From contig JAHRWD010000099.1 of the NCBI GenBank assembly GCA_019090315.1, positions 1 to 60,040 on the forward strand: a stretch of DNA of 60,040 nt, written 5' to 3'. A program made the position numbers and the translations under genes. Every line of letters begins with the position of its first letter. Positions within the stretch are counted from its first letter, which is position 1. The notes under the pieces were generated by a model that searched no databases, had not been told where the DNA came from, and saw only the letters and a list, made by a program, of their open reading frames with translations. This document shows positions 37,385-46,530 of the stretch, in pieces. The stretch is from Pseudomonadales bacterium. GTDB taxonomy: Bacteria > Pseudomonadota > Gammaproteobacteria > Pseudomonadales > JAHRWD01.

Positions 37385-38089
37385 ATGTCAGAAAAAGCGT
37401 ATGAATCGCTTTCGGCATTGATGGATAACGAAACGGATGAGCTTGAAACGAGACGTTTCCTCAAACAGTATTCGCAGCAGCCGGAATTGAGGGAAGAGTT
37501 ACGGGAAAAATGGATACGTTATCAGCAAATAAGCACAACACTTAATGGTGAAAAATCAGCGGTACTGGATCTGGGTTTGTCGAAAAGAATCGCACTTGAT
37601 CTCGATGACGAGCCAGTCCACCACAGTAGCGCTGGACATAACTCAGGCAAAACAAATAGATCAAGGTTTTTACGACCTATGGGCTCAGTTGCAATTGCCG
37701 CATCGGTTACCTTTTTGGTGGTAGTTGGAGCGCAACGCTTTACTGTCTCGGATGCGGGAATTTCCTCAGCTCCAGAATTGGCCAGCCAGAGTTCATCCTC
37801 TACCTATCAGGTCGATAAAGGTGCGGCGACTCTTCGGGAGTTGGCAAACTACAATAGTGGAAATGGCGCGGTTCAGCTGGCAAGCGTTGAAAGTAACGCC
37901 AGCGGCGTACCTGTGACTCAATCGTTGCAACCCTCTATAACAGATTCTCAAAAGGGCACCTGGTCCATTAGTGACAAACAGGCAGATGGCCTTGATGTTT
38001 ATCTGCAGCAACATGCGCGTAATGCCGTTTCGTCGGGCAGGGGTGGTATTCCTTTTGCCCAGACTGCCTCGTTCAAAATTGATCAATAA
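37385..38089 (+). CDS. rseA: Anti-sigma-E factor RseA / MucA
   Basis: Single-span inner-membrane anti-sigma factor of 234 residues. The N-terminal sigma-binding part begins SEKAYESLSALMDNETDELE, a membrane span is at about 100-117, and a periplasmic domain binds RseB. Stress-triggered proteolysis would free RpoE. The ATG follows AGAGGTACCAGAGC. The rseB gene starts 1 base after its stop. Confidence 0.9.
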   Translation: MSEKAYESLSALMDNETDELETRRFLKQYSQQPELREELREKWIRYQQISTTLNGEKSAVLDLGLSKRIALDLDDEPVHHSSAGHNSGKTNRSRFLRPMGSVAIAASVTFLVVVGAQRFTVSDAGISSAPELASQSSSSTYQVDKGAATLRELANYNSGNGAVQLASVESNASGVPVTQSLQPSITDSQKGTWSISDKQADGLDVYLQQHARNAVSSGRGGIPFAQTASFKIDQ

Positions 38090-38090
38090 T

Positions 38091-39161
38091 ATGCTCAGTT
38101 CAAAAGGGAAAGGCAGCCCGTTGAACGCTCTGCGTCATGCATTTACGAAAAACTCATATCGATGGATGATTCTTTTAATAGGTAGTCTGGTTTCTCCTGG
38201 GTTGATTGCGGATACAGAAGCAAATAAAGATACCGGAAGTCTGTTACTGGAGGGTATGTCGAGCGCATTTAAAACCACCCAATATGATGGAATCTTTATT
38301 TACGCACAGGGGCCAGATGTTCAGACCTTAAGGATTATTCATAAGGTAGAAAATGGCAATGAAAAAGAGCGCTTAATTCACCTTGATGGTATTCGGTTTG
38401 AGTTGATTCGTGATAAAGAGGGAGTGATCTGCGTATTGCCAAACGATATGGATGGAACAGTCGAGCACGGAATTCCTCCCGTATCCTTCGCCCAGTCATT
38501 TTTTAATAACATCATCGAACTCAAGAAAAATTACCATGTAAAAGAGATGCCTCAGCGACGTTTATTAGGTCGCGATATTGTGCAGGTTTCGATCTCTCCA
38601 AAAAGCGGTGATAGATATGGCTATCAATTGTGGTTTGATAAAACCAGTGGGTTGTTACTGAAATCATTGTTGCATGATGTGGACAAAAATACTCTAGAGC
38701 GGTTTCAGTTTTCTTCATTGGAAATAGGGGGGGCGATCCCTGATTATTTGTTTATGATTGAAAACCCGGATCAGGTAAGGGTAGTACACATACCCAAAGA
38801 GCTGGCATCAACTGGAGAGATCAAAAACAGCGGTTGGCATTTGAGTTGGATTCCAACCGGTTTTTATTCCATCATGAATGACACCATGCCGATGACCAGT
38901 GTGTTGAGTGGAAAACTTGAACATATGCAGACCTATTCCGATGGCCTGTTTTCATTTTCTATTTTTGTTGAAAAAATAGCTGATTCAAATCTTGAGGAAA
39001 TGCATAGTAAAAAAGGCGCAACTACTGTAATTAGCAGAAGAATATCTGATCTGGAAAACTACTACAGTATTACCATGGTGGGAGAGCTACCTCTCCCAGT
39101 TGGCCGTCGTATAGTGAATTCTGTTTATAAAAAAGACCTTCCGGCTGAGCCAGCTCAGTAA
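38091..39161 (+). CDS. rseB: Sigma-E regulatory protein RseB / MucB
   Basis: Periplasmic protein that shields RseA from cleavage and senses misplaced lipopolysaccharide or lipoproteins. The frame is open from 37971 inside rseA, but ATG 38091, one base after the rseA stop, gives a normal 356-residue protein with a signal segment (about 24-40, ILLIGSLVSPGLIAD). The family's LolA-like N-terminal fold includes LLEGMSSAFKTTQYDGIFIY, and the C-terminal domain ends DLENYYSITMVGELP. Confidence 0.9.
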   Translation: MLSSKGKGSPLNALRHAFTKNSYRWMILLIGSLVSPGLIADTEANKDTGSLLLEGMSSAFKTTQYDGIFIYAQGPDVQTLRIIHKVENGNEKERLIHLDGIRFELIRDKEGVICVLPNDMDGTVEHGIPPVSFAQSFFNNIIELKKNYHVKEMPQRRLLGRDIVQVSISPKSGDRYGYQLWFDKTSGLLLKSLLHDVDKNTLERFQFSSLEIGGAIPDYLFMIENPDQVRVVHIPKELASTGEIKNSGWHLSWIPTGFYSIMNDTMPMTSVLSGKLEHMQTYSDGLFSFSIFVEKIADSNLEEMHSKKGATTVISRRISDLENYYSITMVGELPLPVGRRIVNSVYKKDLPAEPAQ

Positions 39162-39173
39162 TTGGGTTAGAAA

Positions 39174-39668
39174 ATGATTGAACAAAGCGCGGAAATAGTT
39201 GAAGTGGGTGCGGATTCCATCTGGATAAAAGCACCACGACAAACTGCCTGTGGAAGCTGTGCGGCCCAGTCAAGTTGTGGCCAGAATTTGTGGTCGCGGT
39301 TTTTTGAAGATCGGCAACACCCTGTTGAGGTGAAAGCTGATCCGAATAAATACAGTGATTTAAAAGTCGGTAATCAGGTGGTGATTGGAGTTCCTGAATC
39401 CATCGTGGTTAATGGTTCACTTCTGGTTTATATCATGCCATTGGTAACCATGCTGGTGGCTGCTGTTGCAGGCCAATCTGTTTTTGGTCAGTCCGACGGG
39501 GTTACGATTTTTTGCGCAGCTATAGGTCTTGTTGCTGGTTTTTTATTCATGAGAACAGAGGCGAAAAAAAACAGCAATAACCCTGATCTACAGCCAGTTT
39601 TACTGCAAGCACTCGACAGTGGTTGCCCTCCAGACAATATTTCCGTGAAAAATCTTTCCGCAGAATAG
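39174..39668 (+). CDS. rseC: RseC / MucC family protein
   Basis: Inner-membrane protein of 164 residues. The N-terminal cysteine cluster TACGSCAAQSSCGQNLW (Cys 26, 29 and 35) can hold a metal or Fe-S cluster. Two membrane helices lie at about 80-118. In other bacteria RseC is tied to sigma-E control and to the Rnf/SoxR reducing system. It sits 12 bases after rseB. Confidence 0.9.
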   Translation: MIEQSAEIVEVGADSIWIKAPRQTACGSCAAQSSCGQNLWSRFFEDRQHPVEVKADPNKYSDLKVGNQVVIGVPESIVVNGSLLVYIMPLVTMLVAAVAGQSVFGQSDGVTIFCAAIGLVAGFLFMRTEAKKNSNNPDLQPVLLQALDSGCPPDNISVKNLSAE

Positions 39669-39711
39669 ATAACCTATTTTTCATTAATTCCTGACAATCC
39701 ATAGAAACAAT

Positions 39712-41100
39712 ATGAAACTCATTTTTAGTAGAAAATGTAGCGGCTATTTTTTATTGGTGGCATTTGCTATTTATAGCTCCACCAGTTTTTCTCAGGCTCC
39801 GGATTTTTCCAGATTGGTAGAGCGTCACTCCCCCGCGGTAGTGAATATCAGCACAATAACTAAAGTGAATCGTAGGGCATCGGCTCAACAATACCCTAAT
39901 CAGATTCCAGAAATTTTGCGCCATTTTTTTGGTGACCCTGATGGTCGTAACCGTCAAGCACCACCGCGAGAAAAAAACTCGCTGGGGTCTGGTTTTATTA
40001 TCTCCAGTGACGGTTATGTGGTTACCAATAATCACGTGGTTGCCAACGCAGATAAAATTATTGTACGGCTCAGTGATCGAAGAGAGTTAGAGGCTACTTT
40101 GATTGGAGCAGACTCAAGATCTGATCTTGCTGTACTAAAGATTGAAGGCAGAAATTTCCCCACTGTAAAACTTGGCGATTCAGACAAGTTAAAAGTGGGC
40201 GAATGGGTGTTAGCTATTGGTTCCCCTTTCGGTTTTGACTATTCCGCATCTGCAGGAATCGTCAGTGCGAAAAGACGCAGCTTGCCAAACGAAAGAAATG
40301 AAAACTATGTCCCCTTTATTCAAACTGACGTCGCTATCAATCCCGGGAATTCCGGTGGGCCATTATTTAATCTCGATGGTGAAGTAGTTGGAATTAACTC
40401 GATGATCTATTCTCGCTCTGGGGGCTTTATGGGGCTCTCCTTCGCGATACCGGCTAATGTTGCAAAAGAGGTGGTGAAGCAACTTCGTGATACCGGTTCG
40501 GTTGAGCGAGGTTGGCTGGGCGTTATCATTCAGGAGGTAAACCGGGATCTCGCCGAATCATTCGGTTTGAAGAAACCTCAGGGCGCGCTGATTGTGCAGG
40601 TTTTGGAAGGCAGTCCGGCGGAGGAAGCGGGATTGCGAGCTGGTGACATCATTTCAGAATTTGATGGAAAAGAGGTAGTACTCTCCTCTGATCTTCCCTA
40701 TCTTGTTGGCAGCATGCCGGTTGGAAAAAAGGTGGAGATTGAGCTTGTAAGGCAGGGCAAATACCAGACAGTTACGTTTGAAATTGGTGCCTTGCCCAAG
40801 GGTGTGGGCGGGCAGCTACTGACATCAAAAAGCCAGCAGAAACAACAGGAAAACAGGCTTGGTGTGGTGGTATCCGATGCGGACGATGGTGTAGTCATCG
40901 ATGATCTTGATCCGCGGGGCGTTGGGGCTAGCATAGGGCTGCGCCCCGGTGTGGTGGTTACCATGATTGGTAACGAGCCGGTCAAGTCAGTGCCAGACTT
41001 CAATGATATCGTTGAGCGGTTGCCCGCAAATCGCTTAATCCCGATACGGGTTGTTTATAAAGGTATGGCGTCCTTCCTGGCGTTTAAATTACCTGAGTAA
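39712..41100 (+). CDS. mucD: DegP/MucD-like periplasmic serine protease
   Basis: HtrA-family protease-chaperone of 462 residues, last in the sigma-E operon. A signal peptide ends near residue 28. The catalytic triad is His 108 (TNNHVV), Asp 138 (SDLAVL) and Ser 214 (NPGNSGGPL). Two PDZ domains follow (GWLGVIIQEV and RLGVVVSDADDG). It degrades misfolded envelope proteins; in Pseudomonas MucD also restrains sigma-E activity. Confidence 0.95.
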   Translation: MKLIFSRKCSGYFLLVAFAIYSSTSFSQAPDFSRLVERHSPAVVNISTITKVNRRASAQQYPNQIPEILRHFFGDPDGRNRQAPPREKNSLGSGFIISSDGYVVTNNHVVANADKIIVRLSDRRELEATLIGADSRSDLAVLKIEGRNFPTVKLGDSDKLKVGEWVLAIGSPFGFDYSASAGIVSAKRRSLPNERNENYVPFIQTDVAINPGNSGGPLFNLDGEVVGINSMIYSRSGGFMGLSFAIPANVAKEVVKQLRDTGSVERGWLGVIIQEVNRDLAESFGLKKPQGALIVQVLEGSPAEEAGLRAGDIISEFDGKEVVLSSDLPYLVGSMPVGKKVEIELVRQGKYQTVTFEIGALPKGVGGQLLTSKSQQKQQENRLGVVVSDADDGVVIDDLDPRGVGASIGLRPGVVVTMIGNEPVKSVPDFNDIVERLPANRLIPIRVVYKGMASFLAFKLPE

Positions 41101-41109
41101 GCCGGTCGG

Positions 41110-41144
41110 TCTGACCAGAGATTCGCGATAGATCTCTGGTCAGA
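41110..41144. terminator. 13-bp perfect inverted repeat after mucD
   Basis: TCTGACCAGAGAT (41110-41122) and ATCTCTGGTCAGA (41132-41144) are exact reverse complements with a 9-base loop, 10 bases after the mucD stop and between convergent genes. There is no T-run, so it may be a Rho-dependent or 3'-stabilising hairpin. It abuts the repeat copy that follows. Confidence 0.55.
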
Positions 41145-41191
41145 TCTGGCATTTCCGCAGCAGAACATTTCTAAATCCGACAGGCTCCTGG
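41145..41191 (-). repeat. Diverged half copy of the 34.7-kb MITE-like repeat
   Basis: TCTGGCATTTCCGCAG, then AGAACATTTCTAAATCCGACAGG, matches the reverse complement of the left 47 bases of the element at 34724 with about 5 differences. Only one end is present: no matching partner end is seen within 200 bases, so it is a solo or truncated copy. Confidence 0.65.
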
Positions 41192-41202
41192 TTGGCAGAT
41201 GT

Positions 41203-42468
41203 TTATTCCGTTTCGGTAGCTTCGCTGAGCATCGGTGGCCGGGTTATTGCGATCAGGATAACGACGATTGCACCGATCGCCGCATAACCATAAAAGGCGA
41301 CTTGATAGCTTCCCAGTTTGTCGTAGCTAAGCCCAGACAGTATCGGCCCCAGACCTGCAAACAAAGTTCCAACCAGTGCCCCCACTCCAAAAAGAGTTGC
41401 GTACGCTGCAGGCCCGAAGTAGTTTGCGGTTACAGTAGTGGCGGCTACGAATGCGAAACCGAACCCCAGTCCGAATAACACAGCGAAGCTATACGCCATT
41501 ATGTCGTTGCTGGTATAAAGTAGGACGATAAAACTCAAAAGTTCGAGAATCAGTCCGGTTAACAGGATTAACCGAGGTTCGATTCGATCTCCCAGCACAC
41601 CCGCAAGGACTCGGCCTGCAATGCCCGCTATCCCTGTCATGCCAAGAACAGAGCCTGAAAAAATCGGGCTGAAACCTGCATCTTTTAGAAATAGTGTTAA
41701 CTGACTGCTCATGGTGGTGGATCCATAGAGCGCAATGCTGGTTCCGAGGGTAATAAACCAGAATGCCCGTGTACGAAGCGCGCTACCTACCGGCCATACG
41801 GTATCGGTTTGATGAACTTTTCGCGGAGCAGCTGTTGAATCGGCGGAGCTGAGTTGCTGCAGTTCAGCATCAGATACTCCATCAGGATTCTGGTTTTTTT
41901 CCTGCGGGGTTTCCACCACAAAGAAGAATACGATGCCAGAGGCAATCAACGAGCCCGCTGTCATCGTTAGCCAAACCAGTCGCCAGTTGCCAGAGCTCTC
42001 GATTAGCCCGGCAAGCAGTGGTGAAAGCAGGAATGCCGAGACCCCGCCAATCGCCATAAAGGCACCCAGCGCGGTCGCTCTTTTTAGCGTGAACCAGTTG
42101 GTTATCACCTGGCTTCCCGGTAGAACCGTCTGCATTCCTATACCGATGCCCATCAACACTCCGGCTCCGAGATAGAACTGCACAAGTGATTCAGTGAAGT
42201 AGGTGAGCAGCGCACCACTAGCGGCAACCAGCCCACCAGTAAACATAACAGGCCGTACGCCAAACTTGCCGATGCCGCTAGCGACCAGAGGCCCCACCAG
42301 GCCCATAGAGACCATCATTACAGAAAACCCCGCTCCAGCAGAGGTGCGGCTCCAGCCAAGCTCCTCGACCATTGAGGGTAAAACCACAACGAAACCGTAT
42401 ATTTGCGGCCCCATCGCGAACAGGTATATAAAGCAAAGGGCTACCAGTAGTTTCCAGCCATAGAACAT
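41203..42468 (-). CDS. MFS transporter (oxalate/formate antiporter-like group)
   Basis: A 421-residue major facilitator with 12 predicted spans and a central cytoplasmic loop (about 190-225). It begins MFYGWKLLVALCFIYLFAMG; the pattern GWSRTSAGAGFS followed by GVRPVMFTGG is common in the OFA/monocarboxylate branch. The substrate is unknown; a carboxylic acid is a guess from the branch. It is transcribed alone, convergent with mucD. Confidence 0.82.
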   Translation of the reverse strand: MFYGWKLLVALCFIYLFAMGPQIYGFVVVLPSMVEELGWSRTSAGAGFSVMMVSMGLVGPLVASGIGKFGVRPVMFTGGLVAASGALLTYFTESLVQFYLGAGVLMGIGIGMQTVLPGSQVITNWFTLKRATALGAFMAIGGVSAFLLSPLLAGLIESSGNWRLVWLTMTAGSLIASGIVFFFVVETPQEKNQNPDGVSDAELQQLSSADSTAAPRKVHQTDTVWPVGSALRTRAFWFITLGTSIALYGSTTMSSQLTLFLKDAGFSPIFSGSVLGMTGIAGIAGRVLAGVLGDRIEPRLILLTGLILELLSFIVLLYTSNDIMAYSFAVLFGLGFGFAFVAATTVTANYFGPAAYATLFGVGALVGTLFAGLGPILSGLSYDKLGSYQVAFYGYAAIGAIVVILIAITRPPMLSEATETE

Positions 42469-42565
42469 AACAACACCTTATTTTTATTATAGATTTTCAG
42501 GCTTTTGGTGATCAGAGTACTCCATAAAGAGCCCGCGAGCACTATGGTATAGCCAGGTATAGATA

Positions 42566-43603
42566 TCAGCGATGGTTTTCAACCGTCGGTGGAATTACAT
42601 TGCCACTGGCCTGCATATCCAACGCCTGTGGGTGAGCCTGGTAATGTGCCCGAATCCCTTCCGCTAATGCCTGTTTGATTTCGTCACCTATTGGGCAGGG
42701 CGATAGTTCTGGCAACGGCGCTAATATTGCTTCAAGTAGTTGATCCTGCGGCGATTCGAGTTTTTGTTTCCAGGATGCTAGTAAATCCCGGTCGATATGG
42801 GAGGGTAGTGATCCGAGAATTCCGATATCATTTTGATTGTTTACCAGTAGCCCTGATGTCGTGCCCCGGTCGAGGGTGAGTACCTGAAACATATAAAGCG
42901 TGTGGTATGAGAGCTGCTGCTGGAAGTCTTCGCTGGATGGGTTCGGGTTCTGTTCAATCGCCGTGCTTAGCAGTTGTGAATAACATTGAATAACCGCATT
43001 GCCAATCGAATTGGCTAGTTCAAAATCAGCCTGTGAGTCATCGGTGTGATAATTTTCCAGATAGAAATGGGAGACACCACGATGGCGACCCAGTGCAGGA
43101 ATATTAAAATAACGATCCCCCTGTGCAGCACCTTCAGCGTATTGATTTGGTGCTGCACTTTTCAGACAGTTACTAAATTCCAGCGTCGCGCTTTCAAGTG
43201 GAATCGAGGGATTAAGATCCGCCATCATGCGCCAGTATCCACTACCGTTTTTCATCTCAGTCCAGCTGATGTGCATGTGCATTGAAGGCGCGTGGGGGTT
43301 CAGCGGATGAATAATAGTGGAGATGGCGGTTGCAGACCCGAGAGCCTTTTCCGGTAGATCATCATAATGGATCTGGGAAACGTTCACTGATGCTCGATTA
43401 AAGAGTTTCTGGTCAGCGGCCATAAAGCGCACGCCGCCGCCGTGACGACCATTTTCCCGCAGCCATTCAACAGGCTTAAATCCGCCGCCGTCGCCCAAAG
43501 ACTGGCTCACTTTGGAGAGCGCATCGACCAGTGCATGCTGCAGGCCCGTTACTAAATGATAAGCGCGTTCAGCTTCGGGGGAGGTGGTTCGTGGTGGTTG
43601 CAT
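42566..43603 (-). CDS. hemF: Coproporphyrinogen III oxidase, aerobic type
   Basis: Oxygen-dependent step from coproporphyrinogen III to protoporphyrinogen IX in heme synthesis. Family marks: GGGVRFMAADQKLFNRASVN (about 55-74), SMHMHISWTEMKNG with conserved histidines, and GRHRGVSHFYLENY. It has 345 residues against about 300 for E. coli HemF; the extra length is at the C-terminus and in a mid-protein loop. It is one of two heme genes in the window, far from hemB. Confidence 0.88.
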   Translation of the reverse strand: MQPPRTTSPEAERAYHLVTGLQHALVDALSKVSQSLGDGGGFKPVEWLRENGRHGGGVRFMAADQKLFNRASVNVSQIHYDDLPEKALGSATAISTIIHPLNPHAPSMHMHISWTEMKNGSGYWRMMADLNPSIPLESATLEFSNCLKSAAPNQYAEGAAQGDRYFNIPALGRHRGVSHFYLENYHTDDSQADFELANSIGNAVIQCYSQLLSTAIEQNPNPSSEDFQQQLSYHTLYMFQVLTLDRGTTSGLLVNNQNDIGILGSLPSHIDRDLLASWKQKLESPQDQLLEAILAPLPELSPCPIGDEIKQALAEGIRAHYQAHPQALDMQASGNVIPPTVENHR

Positions 43604-43771
43604 GGGAGTACTAGTAATCCGGAGGTTATAAAAATACCGAATTTAGCAAGAGTGGCATGATCTGGCAAACACTGATGATGGGTTGTCTACTAATTGTTGA
43701 ATATTGAAATAGGGGGTAGACCTGACTCGAAACTGCAAGCTGCCCCTGTTTGATGCAGTGTTTTGTTATGT

Positions 43772-44371
43772 TTATTTTGTGGCCAGCACACTAGCAGCTC
43801 CCAAATAGAGACCACCAACAATTCTATCCGCTAATTTTGAGCTACTAAGACGCCCTTTTAGCACTGAAGCAAAAAAACTATATGAACCATAAACTAAAAA
43901 AGAGATTGCCATCGCGCACAACGATAAGGCTATAGCTTGAAAATTATAGGCATGCACTGGGCTAATAAATACAGGATAAACCAGGAAGCTAGCCAATAGA
44001 GCCTTTGGATTTGTTAGTGACACGAATACAGCCGATGTAAACATTTTTAGTTTTGGTATTTTCTTTGGAGAACATTCAATTTGTTCAGGCACATTTTTGA
44101 ACGCTTTATAGGCTAAAAATAATAAGTAGAACACCCCAGCCCACTTAATAAAAACAAGAAAAAGAGGGAGCTCTTTAATGACTAAACCAATCCCAGAGAA
44201 TATTAATAGCGCATGTATTCCGGTGGCCAACATAAACCCTAATGGCACAACGATAGAACTAGCAAAGCCATACCTGAGAGATTGACCAACGGCAAAGGCC
44301 GCATTTGGACCCGGTAATATTAGAATGGATGCGAAGGTAATTACAAATAACGATACCAAGGTTAAATCCAT
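43772..44371 (-). CDS. LysE family exporter
   Basis: A 199-residue protein with about six spans, belonging to the LysE/RhtB amino-acid exporter family. The signature LPGPNAAFAVGQSLRYGF (about 20-37) and SLTNPKALLASFLVYP are seen. The coding region looks more AT-rich than its neighbours (many AAA, ATA and TTT codons), which may mark recent transfer. The exported compound cannot be told. Confidence 0.85.
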   Translation of the reverse strand: MDLTLVSLFVITFASILILPGPNAAFAVGQSLRYGFASSIVVPLGFMLATGIHALLIFSGIGLVIKELPLFLVFIKWAGVFYLLFLAYKAFKNVPEQIECSPKKIPKLKMFTSAVFVSLTNPKALLASFLVYPVFISPVHAYNFQAIALSLCAMAISFLVYGSYSFFASVLKGRLSSSKLADRIVGGLYLGAASVLATK

Positions 44372-44447
44372 TGATTAATTCCTAGAACATACCAGCAGTT
44401 TATCCGGGTTGCCCTGTTTAGGGTTATGGCGAGCGACCACTCGATAT

Positions 44448-45296
44448 TTACTGCAAAAGTAAGCGAATCTCGCTGAGCTTTTGTTTGATCGCGCGAGTGT
44501 TTTCAGGGCCCATCCGGATCAGCTGTTTCTGAACCTTGGAAAGTTGCTCCAGCTGTTTGTCCTCAAATCGGTAGGCAACCGATGGTCGTATCAGTTCGAT
44601 ATCGCCTTCAAGCTCCGGCGTTACCATTACTTGATCAATCGCTCGGATGAAAACCTTGTCGAAATCTGTTTGTGGGTTTCCAAGCTCTCGGTACGCTTTA
44701 CTAACCAGTGATCTGTTTTCCTGATAAAGGCGGATAATCTCTTTGCTGTCGAGCTCTACAAAGAACTCTGTGAGGGCATCGTATCGGTGATAACTTTCTG
44801 GATCGAGCCTGTAGTGCCCGGGGCGTGTTTCTATGGCACCGAATTTACCGGTTACCGGAACATGCTCCAGCTGACCCCGTATCAGGTTGCCCCCGGAGAT
44901 GCTGTCTACAAAAATGACAAAGCGTCGAACCAGATCATTATCGGGCAGCCATTTATTAATACCTGATGACTCAAATGTTTCATCCAGCTCTTTTCGTGCG
45001 TAGTCGTCGCTATTGTTGAGCGATGGTATGGGAGCTGCGGTAATCGATGGAACGGAAATGGTTGGTTCAACCGGCTCAGGTTTTGTTACTGCTACTGGTT
45101 CCGTAGGCAGTGGCTGAGGAGTTGGAGCTACAGCAGGTTTAGGGGGAGATGGCTCGGTAGCTGCAACCGGTTCAATGCTTGTTATATCTGTATCGGAGGA
45201 GGGCCAGGCGAAATAAACCACCAGTGCCAGCACCACAAGCACTACGCCAATTAATGCCGGCTTGAAGATTGTTTTAGTGGTTTCCGAGTTGTTCAT
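44448..45296 (-). CDS. DUF3014 family protein
   Basis: A 282-residue protein with one N-terminal membrane span (about 13-31), a long Pro/Val/Glu-rich linker (about 45-95), then a helical domain with DNDLVRRFVIFVDSISGGN and GHYRLDPESYHRYD. This build is DUF3014, of unknown function, with the C-terminal domain in the periplasm. It is transcribed alone. Confidence 0.8.
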   Translation of the reverse strand: MNNSETTKTIFKPALIGVVLVVLALVVYFAWPSSDTDITSIEPVAATEPSPPKPAVAPTPQPLPTEPVAVTKPEPVEPTISVPSITAAPIPSLNNSDDYARKELDETFESSGINKWLPDNDLVRRFVIFVDSISGGNLIRGQLEHVPVTGKFGAIETRPGHYRLDPESYHRYDALTEFFVELDSKEIIRLYQENRSLVSKAYRELGNPQTDFDKVFIRAIDQVMVTPELEGDIELIRPSVAYRFEDKQLEQLSKVQKQLIRMGPENTRAIKQKLSEIRLLLQ

Positions 45297-45364
45297 AGCT
45301 CACATCCTTATTACGTCCGATTAAAAGTAGAGTAATCGATGTGAGTCTGTTTTCCCATAAGAAG

Positions 45365-45399
45365 TTCCCCAGAAAAAGATCTGGTTTTTCCTCGGGGAA
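45365..45399. terminator. Hairpin after ilvE
   Basis: TTCCCC...GAAAAA pairs with TTTTTC...GGGGAA, with a small bulge, in the gap between the ilvE stop and the DUF3014 start. On the ilvE transcript it has no clear U-tail; this is a likely 3' hairpin. Confidence 0.45.
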
Positions 45400-45410
45400 T
45401 GTTCTCAATA

Positions 45411-46343
45411 TTAGCTAACTAACGTATGCCATTCCGGGTGCTCTGAACGTTTTCCTGCCACCTCGTCAAAATACATGGACTGTAGTTTTTCGGTGATTGG
45501 GCCGCGTTTGCCTTCACCAATATCCCGTTCATCCAGGTTGCAGATAGGTGTTACCTCAGCAGCCGTTCCGGTGAAAAATGCCTCATCGGCCAGATATACT
45601 TCATCACGGGTAAGGCGTTTTTCGCGCAGTTCAATACCAAGTTCTTCCGCAAAGGTGAACATGGTGCGGCGAGTGATGCCATCCAGGCATGAAGTTAGTT
45701 CGGGGGTGTAGATCACGCCATTTTTTACGATAAATACGTTTTCGCCGGAACCTTCCGCAACATAGCCTTCGTTGTCCAGCAGCAGTGCTTCTTCAGCACC
45801 ACCCGACATCGCTTCACGCAGGGCAAGCATCGAGTTGATGTAGTTGCCATTGGCCTTGGCTTTACACATGCTGATATTGACGTGGTGCCGGGTGTAAGAA
45901 GAAGTACGAACTTTAATACCGTTCTCAAGTGCCTCTGGCGACATATATGCGGGCCATTCCCAGGCTGCAATCATTACGTGGGTTTTGAGATTATCAGCCC
46001 GCAGCCCCATACCTTCAGAGCCGTAAAAAACCATCGGTCGCAGATAGGCTTCGGGCAAATTATTGGCACGAATCACCTCAACTTGGGCATCATTCAGTTG
46101 CTGTCTGGTGAAGGGGATATCCATCATCATGATATGGGCAGAACCAAACAGGCGGTCGGTGTGATCCTGTAAACGGAAAATACTGGGTCCTTTGTCAGTG
46201 CGATAGGCGCGAGTGCCTTCAAACACACCCATGCCGTAGTGCAGGGTATGGGTTAACAGGTGAACCTTGGCATCGCGCCATGGGATCATTTCACCATCAA
46301 ACCAGATTACACCGTCACGGTCGGCCATTGTTTGTACAGACAT
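45411..46343 (-). CDS. ilvE: Branched-chain amino-acid aminotransferase
   Basis: PLP aminotransferase for the last step of leucine, isoleucine and valine synthesis. The 310 residues match the fold-IV family. The PLP lysine is in KAKANGNYIN (Lys 163); other marks are HYGMGVFEGTRAY, AEGSGENVFIVKNG and FFTGTAAEVTPI. AAGGAG precedes the ATG. It is followed in many Pseudomonas-like genomes by envelope genes; here it stands alone. Confidence 0.96.
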   Translation of the reverse strand: MSVQTMADRDGVIWFDGEMIPWRDAKVHLLTHTLHYGMGVFEGTRAYRTDKGPSIFRLQDHTDRLFGSAHIMMMDIPFTRQQLNDAQVEVIRANNLPEAYLRPMVFYGSEGMGLRADNLKTHVMIAAWEWPAYMSPEALENGIKVRTSSYTRHHVNISMCKAKANGNYINSMLALREAMSGGAEEALLLDNEGYVAEGSGENVFIVKNGVIYTPELTSCLDGITRRTMFTFAEELGIELREKRLTRDEVYLADEAFFTGTAAEVTPICNLDERDIGEGKRGPITEKLQSMYFDEVAGKRSEHPEWHTLVS

Positions 46344-46530
46344 TCAGTATCTCCTTCATGGTTCTTTACAGACTCCGCACCTTTCATGGCATGGTTGCCA
46401 ACTATTGGTCGGGAGTCATACATCATTCAGTGGGCTAATGGGCCGCCAATATGCGCTGGCGAGCCGGTTAAAATCAAAGCCGACCAGTGTACCTGTTTCT
46501 TGTGGTTTTTGTACCCAGATCCTGAAAAAT

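Noticed and set aside
37971..38090. N-terminal extension of rseB into rseA
   Set aside because: It would overlap rseA by more than 110 bases and lacks a signal peptide at its start. ATG 38091 gives a normal RseB.
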